Source of the DNA: Ruminococcaceae bacterium Marseille-P2935
GTDB lineage: Bacteria; Bacillota; Clostridia; Oscillospirales; Ruminococcaceae
Assembly: GCA_900104565.1 (NCBI GenBank)
Contig: LT629951.1
Location: forward strand, 704,312 to 768,311
DNA: 64,000 nt
Direction of reading: 5' to 3'
Part shown: positions 27,636 to 35,099 of the stretch, one piece after another
How the letters are laid out: the number at the start of each line of letters is the position of its first letter
Numbering within the stretch: the stretch's first letter is position 1
Notes under the pieces: model-generated
The model's database searches: none
Seen by the model: only the letters and a program-made list of their open reading frames with translations
What the model was told of the DNA's origin: nothing
Position numbers and translations under genes: made by a program

Positions 27636-28619
27636 ATGAGAACACCTGACGAATTACGAGCATATTTTACTGCCGAGGGTGCAGAGCACTTTGACGATAT
27701 TGTGTTGATGCGGGCCCTTGGGGCAAGCCCTAACATCAAAGCAATTGGGTGCATGTATATTGACATTGCAGAGCATGCAGAAGAAAACGGCCTAACTTCC
27801 TCCCAAACTATTGACCGTGTCATGGAAATTACCGAATTTTTTGACAAATTGAGGGGGGAATCCAGCAAAGCAGTAACCAATGCCATGATGGTAATGACTG
27901 CCGGTGTTGAGAAATATCGAAATGCTTCCTTGAAGGAGGCAACCGAATATATTATAAAAGCCAGTCGTTCTTACAGTGAAAAAGCTGCTGCTTGGATGGA
28001 TAAAATTAAAGAGTACGGTTACAACCTGATTAAAGACAGCAAGGGTGTACTGGTGTTTGATTACTCCAGCACCGTAGATGCTATGCTGCAGGTGGCTTAT
28101 GAAAAGGGGACAAAGCTGGATGTTTATATTCCCGAAAGCCGCGGTTTAGATGGCGGGCGTCCCTTTGTGCAGAGTGCAATTAAATACGGACATAACCCGC
28201 ATTTCTTCCCAGACGGTTCCATCATGTATTTCCTGGAAAAATGTGATGTGGCCTTTGGCGGCGCCGAGACCTTTTATCCCGATGGCACTGCTGTCAACAC
28301 CAGCGGCACCGAGATGATTGCAGCGCTCTGCCAGGTGCTGGGTAAAAAATTCTATATTCCCACCACCCTCATCAAGGTTGACCTGCGGGGTATGTATGGT
28401 TTGGTAAAACGGGAATGCTACCGTAATCTTGACCAGTGGCTGGCTTCTCACTGGCCCGAAGAGATGCGGGCGAAGACCGATTTCAACTGCCCCGACCTGG
28501 GTGTTGTAGAACCCAAATTTATTACTGCCTATATTACCGAGGAGGGTATTATTCCGCCGCAGTCCATGTTCAACGTGAGCCTGGATTTTGCGAAAAAATT
28601 AAGCGAAGGTAAATGCTAA
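27636..28619 (+). CDS. eIF2B alpha/beta/delta-family protein (sugar-phosphate isomerase fold) without the isomerase Cys-Asp pair
   Basis: A 327-aa protein. The C-terminal Rossmann-like half carries the family pattern: VFDYSSTVDAM near residue 141, IPESRGLDGGRPF, GGAETFYPDGTAVNTSGTE near residue 209 and PTTLIKVD. Family isomerases (methylthioribose-1-phosphate and ribose-1,5-bisphosphate isomerase) use a Cys in THC and an Asp in GAD. Here these are Tyr143 and Glu211, as in eukaryotic eIF2B regulatory subunits, which bind sugar phosphates without isomerising them. Enzyme or sugar-phosphate sensor is therefore open. CAAAGGAG precedes the ATG. The next gene starts 17 bases after its stop. Confidence 0.75.
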   Translation: MRTPDELRAYFTAEGAEHFDDIVLMRALGASPNIKAIGCMYIDIAEHAEENGLTSSQTIDRVMEITEFFDKLRGESSKAVTNAMMVMTAGVEKYRNASLKEATEYIIKASRSYSEKAAAWMDKIKEYGYNLIKDSKGVLVFDYSSTVDAMLQVAYEKGTKLDVYIPESRGLDGGRPFVQSAIKYGHNPHFFPDGSIMYFLEKCDVAFGGAETFYPDGTAVNTSGTEMIAALCQVLGKKFYIPTTLIKVDLRGMYGLVKRECYRNLDQWLASHWPEEMRAKTDFNCPDLGVVEPKFITAYITEEGIIPPQSMFNVSLDFAKKLSEGKC

Positions 28620-28636
28620 GAAGGGGGAGCAACAAC

Positions 28637-29428
28637 ATGGGAATGTTTGACCACAAAAAGAAAATTGCAATTGGTATGGTTCAGCCCACTCCGCTGCCCG
28701 GAAGCTTTCATCATAACGGTGAAAGCATTGGCCAGATTTTGGACTATGTGCTGAATGAGGCGTCTGTTTTAGACCGATATGGATTTGACGGCTATATTCT
28801 GCAAAATATGGGGGATAACCCCATTAAACAGCATGCTAATCCCGAAACCATAGGTTATATGACTTATTTGGCAAATGAGCTGAAAAGGGCGTTCCCCAAG
28901 TTGATTCAAGGCATTTTAGTCAACTGGGACGGCGTTGCTTCGCTGGCGGTTGCCGATGCGGTAGGTTCCGATTTTGCAAGAATTGAACATGCTTATATTG
29001 GCGCCGAGCTAACCACCGCTGGTATTATTGAGGGCCAGTGTGTAGAGGTTACGGCGTTTAAAAAGAAAATAGGAACCCCTATACCGGTTTATGTAGACGT
29101 ATATGAACCCCATGCAGTGCAAATTAAAGAAAAACCCATTGGGGCCGCTGCATTTGAAGCAGTATATGAAGCCATGGCGGACGGTTTGTTTTTAAGCGGG
29201 CATGGTTATCAGCACAGTATTGAAATGGCAAAGGAAGCCCGGAAAACGGTTGGGAATACCCCCATTATTTTGGGCGGCGGCTCTACAGGAGATAATGTGT
29301 TTGAACTGCTGCAGTATTTTGACGGCGTCTGCGTAGGCGCCTGGATCAAGAACGGAAACCTCTCCAACCCGGTTGACCCCGAGCGCGCCAAACGGTTTAT
29401 GGATGAGGTGGAGCGCGCCAGAAATTAA
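28637..29428 (+). CDS. BtpA/SgcQ family TIM-barrel protein
   Basis: A 264-aa predicted (beta/alpha)8 barrel. Recognisable blocks are IAIGMVQPTPLPGS at the N-terminus, LQNMGDNP near residue 56, IQGILVNWDGVASLAVA, VYVDVYEPHA, and the phosphate-binding-like ILGGGSTGDNVFELL / VGAWIKNGN near the end. BtpA is known from photosystem I assembly in cyanobacteria; SgcQ is in an E. coli sugar operon. The function here is not known. Tight coupling to the eIF2B-like gene points to the same pathway. AAGGGGGAG fits the ATG at 28637. Confidence 0.8.
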   Translation: MGMFDHKKKIAIGMVQPTPLPGSFHHNGESIGQILDYVLNEASVLDRYGFDGYILQNMGDNPIKQHANPETIGYMTYLANELKRAFPKLIQGILVNWDGVASLAVADAVGSDFARIEHAYIGAELTTAGIIEGQCVEVTAFKKKIGTPIPVYVDVYEPHAVQIKEKPIGAAAFEAVYEAMADGLFLSGHGYQHSIEMAKEARKTVGNTPIILGGGSTGDNVFELLQYFDGVCVGAWIKNGNLSNPVDPERAKRFMDEVERARN

Positions 29429-29511
29429 CCCTTGACAAGTTGGGTATCCTGTGGTAGCGTTAATTTGTTCTTAGATAAGACGCACTATTACACAGAAAAG
29501 GAGGAAAACAG

Positions 29512-29631
29512 GTGGACGATCACAGTCGAAGTAGAAAGATGAACATTTTATTTCACAACGGCAAAGGTTGTGTTTTAAACGCAGTGATGCGGTGCCTGTT
29601 TTCGCCGCAGCAGCGTTGGTTGTTAAAATAG
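29512..29631 (+). CDS. Possible 39-aa small protein or leader peptide
   Basis: GTG start preceded by AAGGAGG at 7-base spacing, encoding a 39-residue basic peptide (starts MDDHSRSRKMNILFH, ends RWLLK). No family recognised. The ribosome binding site is the main support; the coding sequence could be chance. It lies in the leader between the BtpA gene and mgtE, so it might be a regulatory leader peptide. Confidence 0.25.
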   Translation: MDDHSRSRKMNILFHNGKGCVLNAVMRCLFSPQQRWLLK

Positions 29632-30018
29632 GGCAAATACATTCATGTACAGCGCAAAACCCCAGTAGAAACGGGCTGCCGTATGTTCTGAAGGGCAGTG
29701 TTTTCTTAAAGTGTTCACGCGTCTTCCATTGGGGGATAAGCAGGCATTCGGGCAGAGGTTTCTGTCTTATGCTGAAAGTTCTCGAAGCACCTGTTATGCA
29801 ACTTGGGTGAAATAGGAAGAGAAGTACCTCTTAGCAAAGAGCTTGCGTAAAATTCTTGTGAGACGCTGTGTATGAAGTTTTGCCGTAAAAGTTTTGCAGT
29901 ATTTTAAAAATAACCGCTGCAACAGGAACCAATGCTTTACCATTTTTATCATGCGCGTCAATGATGCGTTGTATGGTATGATATTTACTGCCTTAAAACA
30001 ATAGAAAATGCCTTTGTG

Positions 30019-30061
30019 GAACCGCACTGAAGCTGGATTTTTAACCTCTTCAGCGCGGTTC
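30019..30061 (+). promoter_or_regulatory. Hairpin in the mgtE leader
   Basis: GAACCGCACTGAAG (30019-30032) and CTTCAGCGCGGTTC (30048-30061) pair at 13 of 14 positions, with a 15-nt loop. TGTTCATGTTTTTG follows, and the mgtE Shine-Dalgarno is 30-40 bases further. It could be an attenuator. Confidence 0.45.
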
Positions 30062-30109
30062 TGTTCATGTTTTTGCTTCCTTGCTCAAACATAGAAGAGG
30101 AGGAACAAA

Positions 30110-31459
30110 ATGAAACAGGAACTGATGAAACTGCTGATGGAACTGGCAGAAAAAAGAGATTACCGCACTTTAAAAGAGAAGCTTTCTGAAATGAATGAAG
30201 TGGACGTCGCAGAATTTTTAGACGAGTTAACGCCTGAGAAACGCATTGTCGTATACCGCACCCTTTCAAAAGAACAGGCTACCGAAGTGTTTTCCTGCCT
30301 GGATGTTGAAAGCCAGCAGCATATTATCAACTCCATAACTGACTGGGAGTTGGGGGAGATTGTAGAAGATCTATTTATGGACGATGTGGTGGATATGCTG
30401 GAGGAGCTGCCCGCCAATGTGGTAAAACGTGTAATGCAAAACGCCACGCCAGATACCCGTAAGCTGATTAACCAGTTTTTAAAATACCCCGAAAATTCTG
30501 CCGGAAGCATTATGACGGCAGAGTTTATCGATTTGAAAAAACATACGACGGTAGAACAGGCCTTTGCCCATATCCGTAAGACGGCGATGGATAAAGAAGA
30601 TATTTACACCTGTTTTGTTACTGATGCAAACCGGGTATTGGAAGGGGTAGTAACCGTAAGGGAACTACTGCTTTCCCCTTATGAATCTGCTGTGGAAGAG
30701 CTGATGGACCCAAACGTAATTTCGGTAACAACTACCGAGGACCAAGAGGTTGTTGCTGATCTCTTTTCAAAATATGACCTGCTTACTATTCCTGTAGTAG
30801 ACACGGAAAACCGCCTGGTGGGAATTGTCACGGTAGATGATGCGGTTGAGGTTATGGAGCAGGAAGCCACAGAGGATTTTGAAAAAATGGCGGCGATGGC
30901 GCCTTCCGAAAAACCTTACCTTAAGACCGGGGTGTTTTCTCTGGCTAAAAACCGGATTGGATGGCTGTTGGTGCTGATGATTTCCGGCATGTTTACCGGT
31001 GCGATTCTGCAGCGTTATGAGGAGGCTTTTGCTGTAATGCCGCTGCTGGTCACCTTTATTCCAATGCTTACCGATACAGGCGGCAATGCTGGTTCGCAAA
31101 GCTCTACGCTGATTATCCGTGGTATGGCGCTTTCCGAAATTCAAACAGGAGACTTTTTCCGGGTGCTGTGGAAGGAAGTAAGAGTCAGCCTTTTGGTAGG
31201 TGCTGCTCTGGCCCTGATTAACTTTGTACGGCTCATGATATTTTATCCGGGTAACTTTATGCTTTGTCTTACCGTAGTGCTCAGCATGTTAGCCACTGTA
31301 ATTATTGCAAAAGCGGTGGGGGGAATATTGCCTATAGTTGCGAAAGTTTTCCATGCCGACCCGGCCATTATGGCGGCTCCGCTGATCACCACCATCGTGG
31401 ATGCACTTTCGCTGGTAATATATTTTAACATTGCGGTACAGCTGCTGCATCTGGCGTAA
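30110..31459 (+). CDS. mgtE: Magnesium transporter MgtE
   Basis: A 449-aa Mg2+ channel. The N-terminal superhelical domain (residues 1-130) includes VAEFLDELTPEKR. A CBS pair follows (about 135-255), with AGSIMTAEFI and VVDTENRLVGIVTVDDAVEV. Then come five membrane helices with the conserved TDTGGNAGSQSSTLIIRG around residue 322. In the family, the cytosolic domains sense Mg2+ and gate the pore. GAGGAGG precedes the ATG; a terminator follows at 31559. Its long structured leader may regulate it. Confidence 0.96.
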   Translation: MKQELMKLLMELAEKRDYRTLKEKLSEMNEVDVAEFLDELTPEKRIVVYRTLSKEQATEVFSCLDVESQQHIINSITDWELGEIVEDLFMDDVVDMLEELPANVVKRVMQNATPDTRKLINQFLKYPENSAGSIMTAEFIDLKKHTTVEQAFAHIRKTAMDKEDIYTCFVTDANRVLEGVVTVRELLLSPYESAVEELMDPNVISVTTTEDQEVVADLFSKYDLLTIPVVDTENRLVGIVTVDDAVEVMEQEATEDFEKMAAMAPSEKPYLKTGVFSLAKNRIGWLLVLMISGMFTGAILQRYEEAFAVMPLLVTFIPMLTDTGGNAGSQSSTLIIRGMALSEIQTGDFFRVLWKEVRVSLLVGAALALINFVRLMIFYPGNFMLCLTVVLSMLATVIIAKAVGGILPIVAKVFHADPAIMAAPLITTIVDALSLVIYFNIAVQLLHLA

Positions 31460-31558
31460 TAAAGCTTAGGCAAGCTGTGTGTTTAGAGCGTTTGCCTATG
31501 AATAGGCGTGTAAGCCTAAAAGGTTTTTCACATTCTAAAGGCAGAGCGTAAAATGATT

Positions 31559-31597
31559 AAAAACAAGTATGTCCCTTATGGGGTATGCTTGTTTTTT
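31559..31597 (+). terminator. Intrinsic terminator after mgtE
   Basis: AAAACAAGTATGTCCC pairs with GGGGTATGCTTGTTT using G-U pairs around TTAT, ending in six T. Confidence 0.85.
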
Positions 31598-32042
31598 ATT
31601 TTATGGAAACCACCGGCCCAACCGGTGGAGGTATGCCGTAAAAAAGCTTTAGCCGGGGGCAGCGAGCGAAGCGAGTTGCCAAGAAACGGGCTGCAGATTA
31701 GCAGAAATATTTGTTAAGTGGGTGAATTGCCCGTTTACAGGCGGCAGGGCACTTGATGCGAGTGACGAAATGTTCAATGCCTCTTAAGAGGCGTGCTGGC
31801 AATGTGCTCTTCCAGGGCTGGTATATACCTCGCGTTCAACGCGTGGCTTTGATTAGGTTTTGCTTGAAAGCAGCTGTTTGTGGGAAAAAAGATAACATGC
31901 TGTATATGGTTTATATACGCCAAAAGGAGGGGATTGTACAGCATAAAAAAACTTTATTTGTGCTGTACGGCCTGCCTTGGCAGGTTGACATCAAAATAAG
32001 GGCTTTGTATAATCAAATTAGAGAAGTTTATGGGGAGGAGGG
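31598..32042. other. Gap before the M20 gene with decayed repeat pieces
   Basis: A hairpin CCACCGG-CCCAA-CCGGTGG sits at about 31610-31628. GGTATGCCGTAAAAAAGCTTTAG (31631 on) resembles GGTATGTTGTAAAAATGCTTAAG at about 36610. CGCGTTCAACGCGTGGCTTTGATTA at about 31831-31855 resembles the right half of the palindrome at 3509-3543. These look like old repeat or insertion-sequence ends. No gene is supported. Confidence 0.4.
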
Positions 32043-33380
32043 ATGAAAGTGGACAAAACAGAGCAGTTAATTTTGAAAATTGTCGAACAAAACAAGGGAC
32101 AGTTAATCTCTTTTGCCCGGGATCTCTATCTTCACGGAGAACCTGGCTATCGGGAATTTCGTACTGCAGCAAAGGTGGCCGGATTATTTCGGGAACTTGG
32201 GCTGGAAACGGAAGAAGGTTTGGCAGTTACCGGCGTAAAAGGCCGGCTTAGCCGGGAACATGACGTGACCGTGGCGGCTATTGGAGAGCTGGATGGGATT
32301 AAATGCCCAGCACAGTCCCACGCAAACCCCGAGAATGGAATCTCTCATGCCTGTGGGCACCACATTCAGCTGACAGCCATGATGGGTGCAGCTATTGCGC
32401 TTTCCCACCCTGAAGTAAAAGCAGCCCTTGGCGGCAACGCGGTGTTCTTTGCAGTCCCTTCCGAGGAGTTTTCGGACTTGGACTATAAAGACAGCTTGAT
32501 GCGCCAGGGTAAAATCCGTTACGGAGGCGGCAAGGCCGAACTAATTCGAATTGGAGCCTTTGACGATATTAACGTATGCGTTAACCACCATCTTCATATG
32601 GTAGATACCCATCATGATGTGCTGTTGGGGAATAACACCACCAACGGTTTTGTCTGCAAGGTGGTCAAATATACAGGCAAGGCATCTCATGCAGCCATTG
32701 CGCCGGAAAAAGGAATCAATGCCCTGAATGCGGCGTCCATAGGCTTGTCTGCCTTGGCCTTTCAGCGGGAGACCTTCCGGGATGAAGACCATGTGCGGGT
32801 ACACCCTATAATGACCCGGGGCGGGGATATGGTCAATGTAATTCCCCAACAGGTTGAGCTGGAAGCCCAGGTTCGGGCCAAAACCATGTCTGCTATGCTG
32901 GACGCCAGCCATAAAACCAACCGTGCTTTCGAAGCAGGGGCCCACGCCATAGGTGCAAAGCTTACAATTGTTGATTATCCAGGTTACCTGCCTGTTTTAG
33001 AGGCTCCGGTGGCGTCTGCTCTGATGGAAGCCGGAAGGGCGGTAAGCCATGAGGCATCGGTAGGTTTGATTGACCCGCAGGTCCATAACAGCGCTTCTAC
33101 TGATGTGGGGGATTTAACCCACCTAATGCCGGTGGCGGGTTTTACCACCGGAGGCTTTTCGGGTTCTCTGCACAGTGCGGATTTTGAAATAGTCGATGAG
33201 GAAAAAGCTTACCTTCTGCCAGTTAAAGTAATGGCCCTTACCATGTATCATTTGTTGAAGGATGGGGCTAAGGGCGCTTTAGAACTGATGGATCATTTTC
33301 CGCAGCATCTTTCTAAACAGGAATATTTGGAATATATGGAAGGGTTTTATCAAAACCGAAAATCAGAGGGAAACGGGTAA
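32043..33380 (+). CDS. M20 family amidohydrolase/peptidase (M20D, hippurate/aminobenzoyl-glutamate hydrolase-like)
   Basis: A 445-aa zinc hydrolase of amide bonds in N-acyl amino acids or related small molecules. Visible features are the metal-ligand block GISHACGHHIQLTAMMGAA near residue 100, the catalytic VPSEEF near residue 140, the lid dimerisation domain with GKASHAAIAPEKGINALNA around residue 217, and HNSASTDVGDLTHLMPVAGF near residue 350. GGGGAGGAGGG overlaps the ATG at 32043 closely; GTG at 32049 is a better-spaced alternative. The neighbouring SIS proteins suggest a shared substrate such as an amidated or glycated amino compound, which is only inference. Confidence 0.85.
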   Translation: MKVDKTEQLILKIVEQNKGQLISFARDLYLHGEPGYREFRTAAKVAGLFRELGLETEEGLAVTGVKGRLSREHDVTVAAIGELDGIKCPAQSHANPENGISHACGHHIQLTAMMGAAIALSHPEVKAALGGNAVFFAVPSEEFSDLDYKDSLMRQGKIRYGGGKAELIRIGAFDDINVCVNHHLHMVDTHHDVLLGNNTTNGFVCKVVKYTGKASHAAIAPEKGINALNAASIGLSALAFQRETFRDEDHVRVHPIMTRGGDMVNVIPQQVELEAQVRAKTMSAMLDASHKTNRAFEAGAHAIGAKLTIVDYPGYLPVLEAPVASALMEAGRAVSHEASVGLIDPQVHNSASTDVGDLTHLMPVAGFTTGGFSGSLHSADFEIVDEEKAYLLPVKVMALTMYHLLKDGAKGALELMDHFPQHLSKQEYLEYMEGFYQNRKSEGNG

Positions 33381-33483
33381 AATCATTTGGCGCGCCGGAA
33401 AAATGTGGGAAGCAATGTTTATAGTTTCCAGAACAACAAACAGCTGCATGAATGTGTATGGTAAAGAAAACAGGATTAAAACG

Positions 33484-33524
33484 ATATGCCCCTGCCGACG
33501 TGAGGGGATGGCATGTTTTTTTTT
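33484..33524 (+). terminator. Intrinsic terminator after the M20 gene
   Basis: ATGCCCCT pairs with AGGGG.TGGCAT around GCCGACGTG, followed by a run of nine T. Confidence 0.7.
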
Positions 33525-33708
33525 ACAGAGTGCAATTTTACTGCTGAAACACGTCTTCTCCTTGATAAGAGCCTATGCTGTTACAGTAAGACCAATGTAC
33601 GTACGTAAAGCGGCAGAAGCAAAAGAAATAGGAGCCGGCACACCTTTTTCGGCTTCAATCATAACAAAGACGGTTGAAAATGTATTTTACAGGAAGGTTG
33701 TGTAATAA

Positions 33709-34911
33709 ATGTCCGAGAAAAAAAGAGAAGCCAGCATCATGTTTGAAGAAATCAAACTGACCCCAAAAGCGGTGGAGCGCTGTTTGCGGGAGTTCCCCGG
33801 TATTGTTGATGCACAGAAGGATGTGCTGACCAAGCCGTATGCAAAAATTTATGCAGTGGGGTGCGGCGACAGCCTTTATGCACCCCAGTGTGCACAGCTT
33901 GCGTTTAAAAAGAACACTGGTCTGGAATTTGAAGTGCTGGAAGCCCATGAATTTTGCACCTACCATGTGGACGATATGCCAAAAAATTCCCTGGTGTTTG
34001 TAGCGTCTAATGGTGGTGCTGCGGCCAGAACTGCTGAGTGTGCTCATATTGCCAGAAAAAGGGGCGCTACAGTAGTAGCGATTACCGGTAATCCGAAAAG
34101 CCGCCTGGCAGTTTCCAGCGACCATGTAATTTCTTATGTGGCGGAGCGTCTGGGTCATGTTCCCGGAAACGTTTCGTTTGTCATGCTGCTTACCATGTTT
34201 TATGTCATTTCTGCCAAAATGGGTCGTTGGAGCGGTTATCTCAGTGCCGAGGGCGAGCAGCAGGTTTATGACAGCATTGCCCAATGCGGTGTTTTAATTG
34301 GAAAAATGGTAGAGCAGTGTAATGATCAAATCCATGATATTATGAAAGCGTGGAAGGACAAAGACCGCTTTTATTGCATGGGTGCCGGCCCCAATAACGC
34401 AATGGCCGAATTTGGCGGCGCCAAGTTTATGGAGGCAAGTTCGATTGACGGCATTCACCAGCAGCTGGAGGAATTTGCCCACCAGCAGTATTGGGTCAGC
34501 AATATGAACCCCGATACCAATTATTTTGTATTTCTTCCCGCTGGTCGCTGCCAGCGCCGTGGTGTAGAAATATTTAGAGAGCTAAACTTTTTGGGCACCG
34601 GCAACGTGTGCATTACTACCCAGGGCTACAACCCGGAGCTGGAGCAGCTGGCACAGCATTTGGTGGTAATTCCCGGCCAGGTGGATGAAAATTACACCCC
34701 GCTCATTAATTCAGCGGTTATTTCGCTGTGCGCCTATCATCAGGCAGAGATGCTGGACGGGCAAACTACTCATTTCCGCTGTGAGGAGCAGGAGCCCGAG
34801 CATTATACCACGATTCACTGGAGCCGTTTCAGTCCCGAAGTGGCAGATAAAGATATTGAAATGCCCGAAGAGAGCAAGCGTACGGTAGCGGGCCTTTCGT
34901 TTGAAAAGTAA
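33709..34911 (+). CDS. Double SIS-domain protein (first of two paralogues)
   Basis: A 400-aa protein with two sugar-isomerase (SIS) domains. The first has YAVGCGDSLYAPQC and VASNGGAAARTAECAH near residues 48-115; the second has MGAGPNNAMAEFGGAKFMEA around residue 225. There is no glutaminase domain, so it resembles deglycases or aldose-ketose isomerases acting on phosphosugars or glycated amines rather than GlmS. A closely similar gene follows at 35100. The two share even their translation start: AGGAAGGTTGTGT lies just upstream of both. The reaction is unknown. Confidence 0.82.
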   Translation: MSEKKREASIMFEEIKLTPKAVERCLREFPGIVDAQKDVLTKPYAKIYAVGCGDSLYAPQCAQLAFKKNTGLEFEVLEAHEFCTYHVDDMPKNSLVFVASNGGAAARTAECAHIARKRGATVVAITGNPKSRLAVSSDHVISYVAERLGHVPGNVSFVMLLTMFYVISAKMGRWSGYLSAEGEQQVYDSIAQCGVLIGKMVEQCNDQIHDIMKAWKDKDRFYCMGAGPNNAMAEFGGAKFMEASSIDGIHQQLEEFAHQQYWVSNMNPDTNYFVFLPAGRCQRRGVEIFRELNFLGTGNVCITTQGYNPELEQLAQHLVVIPGQVDENYTPLINSAVISLCAYHQAEMLDGQTTHFRCEEQEPEHYTTIHWSRFSPEVADKDIEMPEESKRTVAGLSFEK

Positions 34912-34925
34912 ACAAAAATATCAGG

Positions 34926-34952
34926 GCGCCGCAGGCTTCTGCGGCGCTTTTT
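34926..34952 (+). terminator. Intrinsic terminator between the SIS paralogues
   Basis: Perfect 9-bp arms GCGCCGCAG / CTGCGGCGC, loop GCTT, then TTTTTG. The second gene therefore needs its own promoter, which is visible at 34985. Confidence 0.85.
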
Positions 34953-34984
34953 GTAAAAAAGATTGGTATGCGTTGTCATAGGTC

Positions 34985-35013
34985 TTGCCAATTCCTCCAG
35001 AATGGGGTATGAT
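34985..35013 (+). promoter_or_regulatory. Promoter of the second SIS paralogue
   Basis: TTGCCA at 34985-34990, 17-bp spacer, TATGAT at 35008-35013, giving an approximately 80-nt leader. Confidence 0.7.
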
Positions 35014-35099
35014 AAGGAAGGTATAAACTGTCTTTTTCCAGTTAGTCAGGGCGAAAGCCGTGATACATATGTATAATTTGTAGGAAGGTTGTGTTTTTG

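Larger units (their letters stand above)
29429..30109 (+). other. Long leader/intergenic region before mgtE
   Basis: About 680 bases without a secure gene. TTGACA at 29434 has a poor -10 (TAGCGT) at 17 bp. A short reading frame with an excellent Shine-Dalgarno lies at 29512-29631 and a hairpin at 30019-30061. I looked for the Mg-sensing M-box consensus and did not find it. Confidence 0.45.

Noticed and set aside
27636-29428. Complete archaeal-type ribose-1,5-bisphosphate/RuBisCO pathway
   Set aside because: No RuBisCO or nucleotide phosphorylase in the window, and the eIF2B-like protein lacks the isomerase Cys and Asp.
29568-29810. 80-codon frame in the mgtE leader
   Set aside because: No ribosome site, no family features, and it overlaps the better-initiated 39-codon frame in another phase.
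29429-30109. M-box magnesium riboswitch ahead of mgtE
   Set aside because: Position is right but the conserved M-box blocks are not found.
33403-33705. 100-codon frame between the M20 and first SIS genes
   Set aside because: It runs through the M20 terminator and has no ribosome site or recognisable sequence.
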